Source: Aneurinibacillus terranovensis DSM 18919 (GTDB lineage Bacteria > Bacillota > Bacilli > Aneurinibacillales > Aneurinibacillaceae). Taken from it: DNA of 64,000 nt. The notes under the pieces are model-generated. The model ran no database searches. It was not told where the DNA came from and worked only from the letters and a program-made list of their open reading frames with translations. Positions within the stretch are counted from its first letter, which is position 1; each line of letters starts with the position of its first letter. The position numbers and the translations under genes are program-made. Positions 17,717 through 26,612 of the stretch are shown here, in pieces. The DNA is taken from contig NZ_AUMJ01000017.1 of NCBI RefSeq assembly GCF_000430625.1, positions 38,400-102,399 of the forward strand, given 5' to 3'.

Positions 17717-19759
17717 TTACACCCCCGTATTTATGATTAGGTTGCCGTACTCGTCTACGACTAGACTTTGTCCCGGATAAACAACGGTTGAAGAGGATTG
17801 TTCTTCGACAATGGCCGGTCCTTGGATGGAGCTGCCCGCATTTAGAATCTCTCTGGAATAAACGTTTGTATCCAGCCATCCATTATCTTCGAATAAGACC
17901 TTGCGCACTTCTTTTAACGCTTGTACGGCATTGTCACCTACATTTTGCAGGCGTGCTATTTGCGGCTTTTGTACCACACCGAATGCGGTCAAATGAAGGT
18001 TCACAATTTCCGTAGGGGCCCCTTCCAATTTAAATGTATAGTGCTGTTCATGCAGATCATGAAAACGGCGGACCACTTCATCGATGGTAGCAGAGCCCAT
18101 AACACCATTCGGTACCGGAACTTTAACGGCATGCTCCTGTCCGACATAACGGATATCGGCATAACGTGCAAATAATACTTTGTCTTGGGTGATTCCCTCT
18201 TGAGCAAATTGGCCAATAGCCCCATCCTCTAACCGATTCCATTCGCCGTTCAGTTCATCTAGGCTCAAGTTGTTCATACGGCGAATATACGTTTGAATAT
18301 AGTCATGACGGAGATCAGTCATTAACATGCCCCATGCAGAGAACACTGACGCAGCAATCGGAATGATAACCTTCTTCACCCCGAGTTCCTTAGCAAGAGC
18401 CAAAGCATGCATCGGACCTCCTCCACCGAATGCAACTAAGGAGAACTCACGGGGATCATAGCCTTTTCGGACAGAAATCAACTTCAATGCATTAAGCATG
18501 TTAGAATTGGCAATCCTAATGATGCCAAGAGCAGCGTCTTCTACGGAGATGTTAAAATGTTGGGCAACTTTTTCTTGAATCGCTTGTTTTACCGAATCCA
18601 TATTAACGGTATTTTGGAAATTTTTTGGCGATAATCTGCCCGTTACGAGGTTGGCATCCGTAGTCGTAGGATTTTCCCCGCCACGGCCATAAGCTACAGG
18701 ACCAGGCATCGCACCGGCAGATTGAGGCCCGACTTTTAGTGAGCCGGCTTCATCGATCCATGCAATCGACCCTCCGCCGTTCCCGATTTCAACGATGTCC
18801 ACCACCGGAACTTTAATCGGATATCCGGCATTACGGTCATCTTTTTCAATTTTATATTCGGTCGTAACTTTTACCTCCCCTTTTTCAATCAAGGAGCATT
18901 TCGCTGTCGTTCCGCCAATATCAAATGCGATTATATTTTCTTCTCCGATAATTTTTCCAAGAATGGCTGAACCGAATATACCTGCTACTGGACCGGATTC
19001 TACCATATTAATGGGGGTTTCTTTGGATTGTTCAAACGTGGTAGTTCCAGAATTAGATTGCATAATGTATTTGTTTCCTGCTACCCCAATTTCTTGAAGA
19101 TGCTTATCCAATTTATCGATATAAGATGATGCGATTGGTTTTACATAAGAATTTAATACCGAGGTGCTAGTACGTTCGTATTCACGCCATTCTTTCGTTA
19201 CTTCATGGGAAGCAGTAACAGCAACTTCCGGCCAAACTTGTTTAATCATCTCCACAGCTTTCTTTTCATGAGAAGGATTGGCATAAGCATGGAGGAAGGA
19301 TACGGCAATGGCATCCACTCCTTCACTTCGCAATTGTTCAACTGCTGCTTTGACTTCCTCTATTGCTAATTCAGATATTACCTCTCCCTTATAATTTAAG
19401 CGTTCACTCACTTCTTGGCGGAGATAGCGAGGAACAAATGGGGTCGGCTTTTCATAGCGGACATTGAACAAGTCGGGGCGATTCCCGCGCGCAATTTCGA
19501 GCACGTCACGGAAACCCTTAGTAGTGATCAATCCGGTTTTTACTCCTTTACGTTCGGTTAAAGCATTAATAATAACAGTAGTTCCATGTATGAAAGTATT
19601 AATGGCTTCAGGAGTAATATTGCTTTTCTTTATGACATCTATGACCCCTTGTTCGAAGTTAGGAGGTGTAGTGTCGCTTTTTGCGGTCCCGATGTTTCCA
19701 TTTTCATCCAAATAGACAAGGTCTGTGAATGTTCCTCCAATATCAGTTGCTACGCGCAT
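17717..19759 (-). CDS. Hydantoinase A / oxoprolinase family subunit (copy 2)
   Basis: 680 residues, HyuA family: ATDIGGTFTDLVYLDENG, HGTTVIINALTERKGVKTGLIT, IAFDIGGTTAKCSLI, EIGNGGGSIAWID and GPQSAGAMPGPVAYGRGG. It differs clearly from HyuA1, so the two are not a recent copy pair. ATG 19759 is used because GGAAAGGTGG lies 5 bases upstream; the longer frame begins inside that ribosome site. It heads the operon hyuA-hyuB-cupin-M24-hyuB-PRODH-(P5CDH), downstream of a divergently arranged control region shared with the XRE-cupin gene at 19810. Confidence 0.93.
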   Translation of the reverse strand: MRVATDIGGTFTDLVYLDENGNIGTAKSDTTPPNFEQGVIDVIKKSNITPEAINTFIHGTTVIINALTERKGVKTGLITTKGFRDVLEIARGNRPDLFNVRYEKPTPFVPRYLRQEVSERLNYKGEVISELAIEEVKAAVEQLRSEGVDAIAVSFLHAYANPSHEKKAVEMIKQVWPEVAVTASHEVTKEWREYERTSTSVLNSYVKPIASSYIDKLDKHLQEIGVAGNKYIMQSNSGTTTFEQSKETPINMVESGPVAGIFGSAILGKIIGEENIIAFDIGGTTAKCSLIEKGEVKVTTEYKIEKDDRNAGYPIKVPVVDIVEIGNGGGSIAWIDEAGSLKVGPQSAGAMPGPVAYGRGGENPTTTDANLVTGRLSPKNFQNTVNMDSVKQAIQEKVAQHFNISVEDAALGIIRIANSNMLNALKLISVRKGYDPREFSLVAFGGGGPMHALALAKELGVKKVIIPIAASVFSAWGMLMTDLRHDYIQTYIRRMNNLSLDELNGEWNRLEDGAIGQFAQEGITQDKVLFARYADIRYVGQEHAVKVPVPNGVMGSATIDEVVRRFHDLHEQHYTFKLEGAPTEIVNLHLTAFGVVQKPQIARLQNVGDNAVQALKEVRKVLFEDNGWLDTNVYSREILNAGSSIQGPAIVEEQSSSTVVYPGQSLVVDEYGNLIINTGV

Positions 19760-19809
19760 AAAAACCACCTTTCCTTATGTTTGATAAAAGTTATGTGAAC
19801 CCGGTTATT

Positions 19810-20352
19810 TTAAAAGATAACCGGTGTTAACACGCAAAGAATCTTGGAATTTTGATTAAGTGGGTTGGACCAATAATGCGGCAATTGGGAAGGAAAATGG
19901 AGCGAATCCCCGGCTTTCACTAAATACTCTTTTCCATCCACATTAAAAATGACCGCACCTTCCAAAACATAATAGAATTCCTCACCAGGATGACTGAATA
20001 CATTGTCTTCAACTAACCCCGGTGATACTGAGACGATAATCGGTTCCAGAGCCCTACTGGAAAAATTTCCTGCCAGACGAGTGTATTCTGCGCTCGACCC
20101 TTCAATTTTAAAAGGTTTTTGGCTTTCCTTCTTGACGATAAAATTCTGATTACTTTCATTATCAAAAAATTCGGTAATTGGAACCTTAAAGGCATCTGCG
20201 ATTTTCTTCAGTGAAGTGATGGCTAATGACGTGGACCCACGTTCGACTTGTGACAGAAAACTGACCGATAATCCTGTTTTTTCACTCAGATCTTTCAATG
20301 TCATATCATTTTTTTTACGCAGATCTTTAATTTTTTTGTAAATCTCTTCCAT
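19810..20352 (-). CDS. XRE-family regulator with C-terminal cupin domain
   Basis: 180 residues. An N-terminal helix-turn-helix (residues ~5-60, LKDLSEKTGLSVSFLSQVERG) is followed by a cupin domain (~100-175, SHPGEEFYYVLEGAVIFNVDG and VKAGDSLHFPSQLPHYW). It is the same architecture as 5222 and 50753 and clearly related to 5222. It lies directly upstream of hyuA2 on the same strand, 50 bp apart, and downstream of a 17-bp perfect inverted repeat that is probably its operator. It likely senses the substrate or product of the hydantoinase pathway and may control the importer at 20563 as well. Confidence 0.88.
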   Translation of the reverse strand: MEEIYKKIKDLRKKNDMTLKDLSEKTGLSVSFLSQVERGSTSLAITSLKKIADAFKVPITEFFDNESNQNFIVKKESQKPFKIEGSSAEYTRLAGNFSSRALEPIIVSVSPGLVEDNVFSHPGEEFYYVLEGAVIFNVDGKEYLVKAGDSLHFPSQLPHYWSNPLNQNSKILCVLTPVIF

Positions 20353-20399
20353 ATTAACTCCTATTTGATTATAAATTATTTTTTTGTATTTTTATTATA

Positions 20400-20480
20400 T
20401 ATCGTAATTATTTAATTATTAATTTATAAATTACGATCATACCAGATTTTTTTAAAAAAATTATGGTATGATCGTAATTT
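20400..20480. promoter_or_regulatory. Inverted-repeat operator upstream of the XRE-cupin gene
   Basis: A 17-bp perfect inverted repeat: AAATTACGATCATACCA at 20428-20444 and its complement at 20464-20480, with a 19-base AT-only-like spacer. A third ATCGTAATT half-site lies at 20401-20409. The region is very AT-rich and sits just upstream of the regulator gene, which is the usual layout for an autoregulated XRE operator. Confidence 0.55.
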
Positions 20481-20562
20481 TAATCTTCACTAACTAAATC
20501 TTTCATAACCCTTACAACTTGGTCATAAGGGCTATCTTCACACTAAACATATTTTTTGCCAA

Positions 20563-21918
20563 TTAGTGTAAAATCTCGCCTTCCATTTCCCTCAAAAACA
20601 ACACGGCAATGAACGTGATAACCAAGAATACTGAAATGAAGGATACAGTAGACATGAAGCTAGAGTTTGCTGCCAGCAAAGCACCAATGACACTTGGAGC
20701 AATGGCATTTGCTAAACGCTGTGCGCTAGATCCTATCGAATAACTGACCCCGCGAATTTCTGTAGGATAGAGCTCGCCCATCCAAGTATCCCATACCCCC
20801 CATGCTCCCAAGCTAAAGAAAGAGAGAATAAAATTCCAGATATACATTTCTGCCATGCTGTTGGATGATGCAAACCCAAAACCACCGATAGCAGCCATAA
20901 GCACGAATGTAAACATCACTTTTTTACGGCCGAACTTTCCGGTCAAGTAAGACGATGCCATGTAACCTGGGAACATAAACACGGCCGAAATAGCCATAAA
21001 TCCCAAACCCTGAGGAGTGCTGAGGCCTTTTTTAGCCAATAGAACCGGCATCCAGGAGGATAAAGCCCAATATCCCCAGGAGAAGCAGAAATTAATGATA
21101 ATTTGCAGAACCGTTGGTCTCAGGAATTTTCCCTTGAATATCTCCATGAAGGAGCCTTCTTTTACATTGTCGACAACAAGCTCAACGTCCTCCATTTCCT
21201 CTTTCATCTTACCTTCTGATAGCCTGTGAAGAACTTCTTTCGCCTGTGATTGTCGACCTTTACCGGCTAGCCAATATGGGGATTCCGGGACCAACATGGC
21301 AATAACCAAGAACCAGAAACCGGCAAGCGAGCTGATTCCGAGAATCCAACGCCAGCCAAGATCGGAACAAAAATAAGTGACGCCGATTGCGATTAAGGTT
21401 CCGACCGGCCAACCACTAGCAAGATAGACCGTCGCTTTCCCCCGGACTCTAACAGGCAGCAATTCTTCGAAGAAAGGAAATGCTGCCACGATTAGACCAG
21501 AAAGAACGACTCCTGAGAAGAACCTTGACCACCAAAGCATGTCATAATTTACTGAGAACGAGCTGATAAAAGAGATAATTCCGTACAATATTAGGCTGTA
21601 AATCATTGATTTTTTCCGGCCCAGCTTATCGACCAATTCCCCCCAGACAATACACCCCGGAATAGCGCCAATGAAAATAGAACCGATCAGTGAACCGATT
21701 TGCGCTCCATCCAATTTAAACTCATTTCCTATGGACCCACTTGCTAGGATGATCACCATCATTTCCCAAGCTTCAATTACGAAGGAGAAGAACAATGCCA
21801 ACCCTGCTTTCCAATGCTGGCTTGTAACTGGCATTTTTTCGAACACTTCACCGACTTGAACTGATTTTTGTTTAGAACCAGAATTTTCAGATATCTGTGC
21901 TGAAGGATTTAAGCTCAT
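20563..21918 (-). CDS. MFS transporter (organic acid / metabolite importer type)
   Basis: 451 residues with about 12 membrane segments, resembling the aromatic-acid/sugar-porter-like H+ symporter group (motif A LVDKLGRKKSMIYS, and a second copy TGKFGRKKVMF after the central loop; ELLPVRVRGKATVY motif). ATG 21918 has AGGGGGA five bases upstream; the longer frame adds an unlikely 34-residue leader. It follows the racemase genes on the same strand and precedes the XRE-cupin/hydantoinase operon, so uptake of the cyclic substrate or a carbamoyl derivative is the natural guess. Confidence 0.88.
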   Translation of the reverse strand: MSLNPSAQISENSGSKQKSVQVGEVFEKMPVTSQHWKAGLALFFSFVIEAWEMMVIILASGSIGNEFKLDGAQIGSLIGSIFIGAIPGCIVWGELVDKLGRKKSMIYSLILYGIISFISSFSVNYDMLWWSRFFSGVVLSGLIVAAFPFFEELLPVRVRGKATVYLASGWPVGTLIAIGVTYFCSDLGWRWILGISSLAGFWFLVIAMLVPESPYWLAGKGRQSQAKEVLHRLSEGKMKEEMEDVELVVDNVKEGSFMEIFKGKFLRPTVLQIIINFCFSWGYWALSSWMPVLLAKKGLSTPQGLGFMAISAVFMFPGYMASSYLTGKFGRKKVMFTFVLMAAIGGFGFASSNSMAEMYIWNFILSFFSLGAWGVWDTWMGELYPTEIRGVSYSIGSSAQRLANAIAPSVIGALLAANSSFMSTVSFISVFLVITFIAVLFLREMEGEILH

Positions 21919-22137
21919 AAAGGTCCCCCTATTTTGATCATAATGTGTTGTATATACGTTGTTCGATAAAACGCTCGCACAAAATTCACTACTATACCAT
22001 TTGTTCTCACATTGGATCACAAATCCTCAAGTATTTCGACACAGCACAATTGATTGGAACCACAAGTTTATGAATGGAATTTTGATAAAACCATAAAAAC
22101 TGTCTCCATTGCAAAGATCTATTGATCGTCAATATAC

Positions 22138-22890
22138 CTATTTAAATAGTCTCCAAGCATTGACCTCATCATCTGGTGGAGACTGGTACCCATCTAACTT
22201 GCTATGGCCCCATCCGAATTTTTTATTGATCTCTACCAAGAACTCTGCGTATTTAAGCGGAGCGAGACTTGCATCAATAACCGGAACCCCAAGCTCTTCC
22301 TGAATCGTACGGTAGAAACCAAATTCAATCGTGCAACCTAAAACGATAACATTCGCACCATCTTTTTCTACAGCTTCCCTCGCAGCGAGTCTCATTCTTT
22401 TTGTAGTTTCCTCATGGTTTTTCTGGAAATCATGTACACCCATATCAAGCGACTTGAAGGATGCCAGCCTATCCGCAAACCCGTATTTGTGAACATTTTC
22501 CTTCATTTCCGGAATCCACTTACGGCGGCCGACAATTATTGAAATGCTTTCACCAAGGGTTGAAGCTATATGCAAACTGGATTCTGCGGGAGCAGTGACT
22601 ACCATCTTTTTAGACACTTCCCGGGCAGCCCTTAAAATAGGGTCATAAAAACAGCCAATCACAGCAGCGTCATACTCTTCCTCTTCTGCCCTTTTCACTA
22701 AATTCAGGATTTCAGGCATAATCATAACCTCATAGCTGTTGTATTCCAGATGAAGTGGTCCCGGTGCAGGGGTTAAAGAAACCACATCGACGGTCGTGTC
22801 CGGCTGCTTCACTTTTTCAAACTCACTTTGGAATGTGACATCAAATTGATTTGTGGTGACAGGATTGATCCATAAGATTTTCTTTTCCAA
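22138..22890 (-). CDS. Asp/Glu/hydantoin racemase family protein (copy 1)
   Basis: 250 residues. N-terminal WINPVTTNQFD matches the NP-x-T signature of HyuE-type hydantoin and aspartate/glutamate racemases. The two catalytic cysteines are present in AAVIGCFYDPILRAAREV and IVLGCTIEFGFY. The family interconverts stereoisomers of amino acids or 5-substituted hydantoins by two-base proton transfer, or acts as maleate isomerase. A close paralogue follows at 23050. The genes stand upstream of the MFS importer and the hydantoinase genes on the same strand. Confidence 0.87.
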   Translation of the reverse strand: MEKKILWINPVTTNQFDVTFQSEFEKVKQPDTTVDVVSLTPAPGPLHLEYNSYEVMIMPEILNLVKRAEEEEYDAAVIGCFYDPILRAAREVSKKMVVTAPAESSLHIASTLGESISIIVGRRKWIPEMKENVHKYGFADRLASFKSLDMGVHDFQKNHEETTKRMRLAAREAVEKDGANVIVLGCTIEFGFYRTIQEELGVPVIDASLAPLKYAEFLVEINKKFGWGHSKLDGYQSPPDDEVNAWRLFK

Positions 22891-22951
22891 TTTTTAACCC
22901 TCTTTTCAAAAGTTCTTTTTATAGTCTATAGTCCAATCTATGACTGCTCCA

Positions 22952-23007
22952 AGGTGAAACTTAGCTGACATCAAGTCTTCGACGGAGGCAGTAACCATGT
23001 TTCACCT
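22952..23007. terminator. Hairpin between the two racemase genes
   Basis: AGGTGAAAC (22952-22960) pairs with GTTTCACCT (22999-23007). The loop is long and there is no U-tract. It may reduce read-through between the duplicated genes. Confidence 0.4.
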
Positions 23008-23049
23008 GTGTTGAGAAAAAATTCAACGGAATTTATAAATTCTTATACA

Positions 23050-23799
23050 TTAAAAAAGATTCCACGATATTACTTCATCATCCGGAGGAGATTGGTATCC
23101 ATCCAATTTGCTGTGGCTCCATCCGAATTTATTATTAATCTCCGCCAGGAATTCCGCATATTTGAGAGGGGCAATACTCGCATCAATCACCGGAACTCCA
23201 ATTTCCTCCTGAACCTCATTGTAAAAACCAAACTCAACTGTACAGCCTAATACAATCACATTAGCACCATCTTTTTCCACAGCTTCTCTAGCTGCATATT
23301 TAATTCTTCTCATGGTTTCTGCATGGTCTTTCTGAAAATCATGAACTCCCATGTCGAGGGTCTTAAACGAAGCCAACTTTTCCCCGAAGCCATATTTGTG
23401 AACGTTTTCCTTCATCTCTGGTATCCATTTTCGTCGGCCGACAACGATTGAAATGTTTTCGCCAAGAGTCGAGGCAATGTGCAAGCATGCCTCTGCCGGA
23501 GCGGTTACCACCATCTTTTTGGACACCTCACGTGCAGCCCTTAAAATAGGATCATAAAAACAACCAATTATGGCAGCATCATATCCTTCTTCTTCAGCTT
23601 TTTTTACCGCACGGAGCAATTCAGGCATGACCATAACCTCATAGCTGCTGTACTCTAGATGGGTCGGTCCGGGTGCTGGAGGTAAAGAAACAACGTCGAC
23701 GATGGTGTCTGCCTGTTTGACTTTCTGCAACTCGTTCCTGAATGTTGCATCAAATATGTCGGTGGGGAAAGGATTAATCCACAATACCTTTTTTTTCAT
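23050..23799 (-). CDS. Asp/Glu/hydantoin racemase family protein (copy 2)
   Basis: 249 residues, an obvious tandem duplicate of the protein at 22138: it shares the long stretch around EVSKKMVVTAPAE and the RRKWIPEMKENVHKYGF block. Both catalytic Cys are kept (IGCFYDPIL and LGCTVEFGFY). The NP-x-T motif is WINPFPTDIFD. Scattered differences suggest the copies are both functional, perhaps for different side chains. GGAGG precedes the ATG. It is the most upstream gene of the racemase-transporter group. Confidence 0.87.
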   Translation of the reverse strand: MKKKVLWINPFPTDIFDATFRNELQKVKQADTIVDVVSLPPAPGPTHLEYSSYEVMVMPELLRAVKKAEEEGYDAAIIGCFYDPILRAAREVSKKMVVTAPAEACLHIASTLGENISIVVGRRKWIPEMKENVHKYGFGEKLASFKTLDMGVHDFQKDHAETMRRIKYAAREAVEKDGANVIVLGCTVEFGFYNEVQEEIGVPVIDASIAPLKYAEFLAEINNKFGWSHSKLDGYQSPPDDEVISWNLF

Positions 23800-23928
23800 G
23801 ATGATCCTCCATTTTCAAATTATTTGCGAATGGCAAATCTTAGGCAATAATTTTGATACTATTTTAATAATTACCGTATACATGTAATTATTTCATACAT
23901 TCCTAATAATCTGAATATAGGACAAAGA

Positions 23929-23974
23929 TAAAAATAAAGCTCCTTATTTGTCGGTTATAGACAAATAGGAGCTC
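23929..23974 (-). terminator. Terminator of the pucR-type gene
   Basis: On the complement strand GAGCTCCTATTTGTC pairs with GACAAATAAGGAGCTT around a 7-base loop, then TTATTTTT. It lies 5 bases after the gene's stop. Confidence 0.85.
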
Positions 23975-23978
23975 ACAT

Positions 23979-25673
23979 TTAGTACAATAGTTTCCGTGCT
24001 TTTAAAGCCAAATGAAGGTTCAACCTTTGTTCAGGATTTTTAAACGGATCGAACCCAAGGACCTCTCGTACCTTTTCAATCCTGTACTTAACCGTATTTG
24101 GATGGATAAATAGCCGCTTCCCAACATCAGTGAAGCTTTCTTTCTCATCGAGAAAGGCCTCTACGGTTAGGACTAAGTCAGTTTGATTCTTGGAATCGTA
24201 TTCGTATAGCTTGTCTAGTAAACTGGTTGTAAATTCCCCAAGCATTGCTTGGGATAACTCCCCCAATATCCCAAAAACCCCCAAGTCTTGGACGGCGGTA
24301 ATACTGCCTGCACCGAACATTTTGCAGCCGACGCCCACCGCTCTGAGGGCCTCCCTGTAGCTTTCACCAAGATTTAATGGAGACGGATAGAAGTCACCGA
24401 TTCCAATGGATACCTTTAGCGCCTCAAACTCCGACTCTAATGTTTCTTTAACCACCAGTGCGAGTTCACGGGCTTTATATCTTGCATGGTCTCGTTCTGA
24501 AAGCCGATCGAAATGAATAAAGATCAAAACCATATCTCCTTTTAACGCTAAGGAACAATTAGGCCAGTGGGTTTCGAGTTTCGGCCTTAGTACACGGTGA
24601 ATTCGATTTTCCAAATGGCTAATCTCTATTGGATCTTCTGCGGCGCTAACTGTGTGATGATCCTGTTCAAACCGGGCGGCGAGAAGCATGTGTTTCTTCG
24701 CAAGATGCAGACCCACCATGCGGCCTCTGCTGTATAGGTCCTCTTCACGGGTATATTTTCCTTCGAACACCTCCGTTAGGAAATCGCTTCGGAGGCGTTT
24801 TTCCGCTTCGGTTACGGCCCGTTTTTTGGCTATCTCCAATGCAACTGCTGTAGAAGCATGTGCTAAGGCAATAAGGTCCAGCTCTTGCAAAGAACCTGCA
24901 AGCTCCCAAGTTATAATGTATCCAAATGGAGCATTTGCCGCTCCAGCGGGAACTACTACCTGTTTCACCTTTTGGTTTTCGTGTTCGACCCAAGTTGAAT
25001 AATATTCCACTTCTCCGTTGGGATGCTTCACCGGAAATGTCGACTGTCGGGAATGAATAGTTTCAGCTATTTTTTGGATATCCAAGTATTTCGCAAGATA
25101 AGCTTCTTCTCCATCTTTACCTGAACGGACAGCCAATACCTCAAACATATCGGAGGTGATTAGTACGGGTTGTTTAATCAATCCGGAAAGTGTGGAAGCA
25201 ATTGTATTTATATCCCCTCCATGCAAGATGACACGAGTCATTTCCCGATTGATTTCTTCTGATTTCTGCAAAATTTGGGATTGCTGATTCAGTATCGTTC
25301 CCAATACTGTTGAAAAAACAGTGGCGTAAGTCATCGAGGGTGGTAGCAAAATCAGGGGAAGGCCGTAACGATCCGCCGCTTTTAATAATTCCTCATGGAC
25401 AATCTTACCAGTAACCATTGGGTGAAGCCCCAATGCAGCCACACCAGATTGGGCAAATTTTTTTATGGTCTCCACTTGACCTTCAAGGTCGTGGCTCAAA
25501 CTATGGAAAGTGGTAAGAACGAACTCGCCACCTTCAAAAAAACGGTCAAATTCCTTCGGTATTTCAAGCACACTGACCTTCTCAATCTTCCTGTCCAAAC
25601 CCTGTTGACCCGCCAGTACTCTAAAATCTTTAACTGGTTCGAGCTGTAGCATATCCTTTACCATGATTCCCAT
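23979..25673 (-). CDS. PucR-family transcriptional regulator
   Basis: 564 residues in the PucR order: N-terminal PucR domain (residues ~8-125, DMLQLEPVKDFRVLAGQQGLD and FVLTTFHSL), a central GGDEF-like CdaR domain (~300-420), and a C-terminal HTH_30 (TDVGKRLFIHPNTVKYRIEKV). The family activates catabolism of purines, allantoin and other ureides or amino acids in response to nitrogen or substrate. ATG 25673 is chosen for AAAGGAAG upstream. It stands at the head of the racemase-MFS-hydantoinase island on the same strand, so it is a plausible pathway activator, which fits a ureide/hydantoin-like substrate. Confidence 0.9.
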   Translation of the reverse strand: MGIMVKDMLQLEPVKDFRVLAGQQGLDRKIEKVSVLEIPKEFDRFFEGGEFVLTTFHSLSHDLEGQVETIKKFAQSGVAALGLHPMVTGKIVHEELLKAADRYGLPLILLPPSMTYATVFSTVLGTILNQQSQILQKSEEINREMTRVILHGGDINTIASTLSGLIKQPVLITSDMFEVLAVRSGKDGEEAYLAKYLDIQKIAETIHSRQSTFPVKHPNGEVEYYSTWVEHENQKVKQVVVPAGAANAPFGYIITWELAGSLQELDLIALAHASTAVALEIAKKRAVTEAEKRLRSDFLTEVFEGKYTREEDLYSRGRMVGLHLAKKHMLLAARFEQDHHTVSAAEDPIEISHLENRIHRVLRPKLETHWPNCSLALKGDMVLIFIHFDRLSERDHARYKARELALVVKETLESEFEALKVSIGIGDFYPSPLNLGESYREALRAVGVGCKMFGAGSITAVQDLGVFGILGELSQAMLGEFTTSLLDKLYEYDSKNQTDLVLTVEAFLDEKESFTDVGKRLFIHPNTVKYRIEKVREVLGFDPFKNPEQRLNLHLALKARKLLY

Positions 25674-25706
25674 AACAACACTTCCTTTGTATTGACTCGA
25701 ACCCAT

Positions 25707-26180
25707 TATTTAAAGTTATGACACGACTCAGAAGCGATTAGCAAACTAAAGTATGATAAGAGTAAATAGTTGATCGTTTTTATTTACACCAGTTTAATTT
25801 TTTACATTTATTTTGTAAATATGAAAAACAGTGAACGGCAAGGGTTACCATTAGGAAGTTCTTCGTAGACTTTCCAAATTGCAAGCATTATTATCAATTC
25901 GTGTTCTTTAAATAGTTTATGATGGCGATTTTTAACATGTTTTCGAACCCTTCCACTTCCAAGCGAAGCGTAGGTGCAAGGGATTCTATCAAAGTGATAA
26001 CGACAATGACATCAAAACTTTGCCGGAACTCAGCTAATTCACTTTACTGATCGTAAAAAACAGAAAGGTAGCCCTGCTAAAAATATCAGACCCGAGGACA
26101 GAGATTTTGACACTATGCGTAATACTTTTGTAGGGGATTTGGAACAGTTAAAGAGAATATGGAATTTCTCTTCCTCTATC
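25707..26180. other. Gene-poor stretch with coding remnants
   Basis: No intact gene. The complement strand near 25900-26030 reads VITLIESLAPTLRLEVEGFENMLKIAIIN, which looks like the tail of a lost gene I cannot name. The plus strand at 26050-26140 has a short open stretch (RPEDRDFDTMRNTFVGDLEQL) without a ribosome site. Confidence 0.3.
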
Positions 26181-26189
26181 ATTTAGGAA

Positions 26190-26545
26190 TTTCTGAGTTG
26201 GAATCCTTGGATTATTACCAGGGCTACCGCTATCGAATGCGTCCAACGATATCTTCGCGGATCATCATCTTGATGGCTTCCTTGGTATTTGTAATAACGG
26301 ATACACTCGTTACTTCTGAACCTATTCCAGCAGTGGTCGGAATGGCTAAAGGGATAGGTTTCTTTTCGATTGCCCTCTTGCCACCCATGAAATCACCAAT
26401 GTATCAACCATTTGCAGCATCAATAAAACTTCCCCCACCTATAACACAGATTACAACGGTTTTCGAGTAAAATGTCCAACGCTTCAGAAACATGAAGATC
26501 CGTTGGTTCAGAATTAACATCAAGATAAGTTACACATTTAACTCA
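26190..26545 (-). pseudogene. Iron-containing alcohol dehydrogenase remnant
   Basis: The complement strand in several frames reads VTYLDVNSEPTDLHVSEALDIL, a damaged GGGSFIDAA region, then IPLAIPTTAGIGSEVTS-VSVI-TNTKEAIKMM and the start of a RED-IVG block. This is the N-terminal half of a group III Fe-dependent alcohol dehydrogenase, broken by frameshifts and stops. The catalytic C-terminal half with the metal-binding His residues is absent. Confidence 0.65.
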
Positions 26546-26612
26546 CTTGCCGCTAAATATCCTTGGCAACGCTCGACGTGACCAAGTGCTTCCTGCAAGT
26601 CTTCCCCCCCCC

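Noticed and set aside
26159..26470. 103-codon plus-strand ORF
   Set aside because: Its complement carries readable iron-alcohol-dehydrogenase motifs, so the plus-strand frame is a shadow of a remnant.
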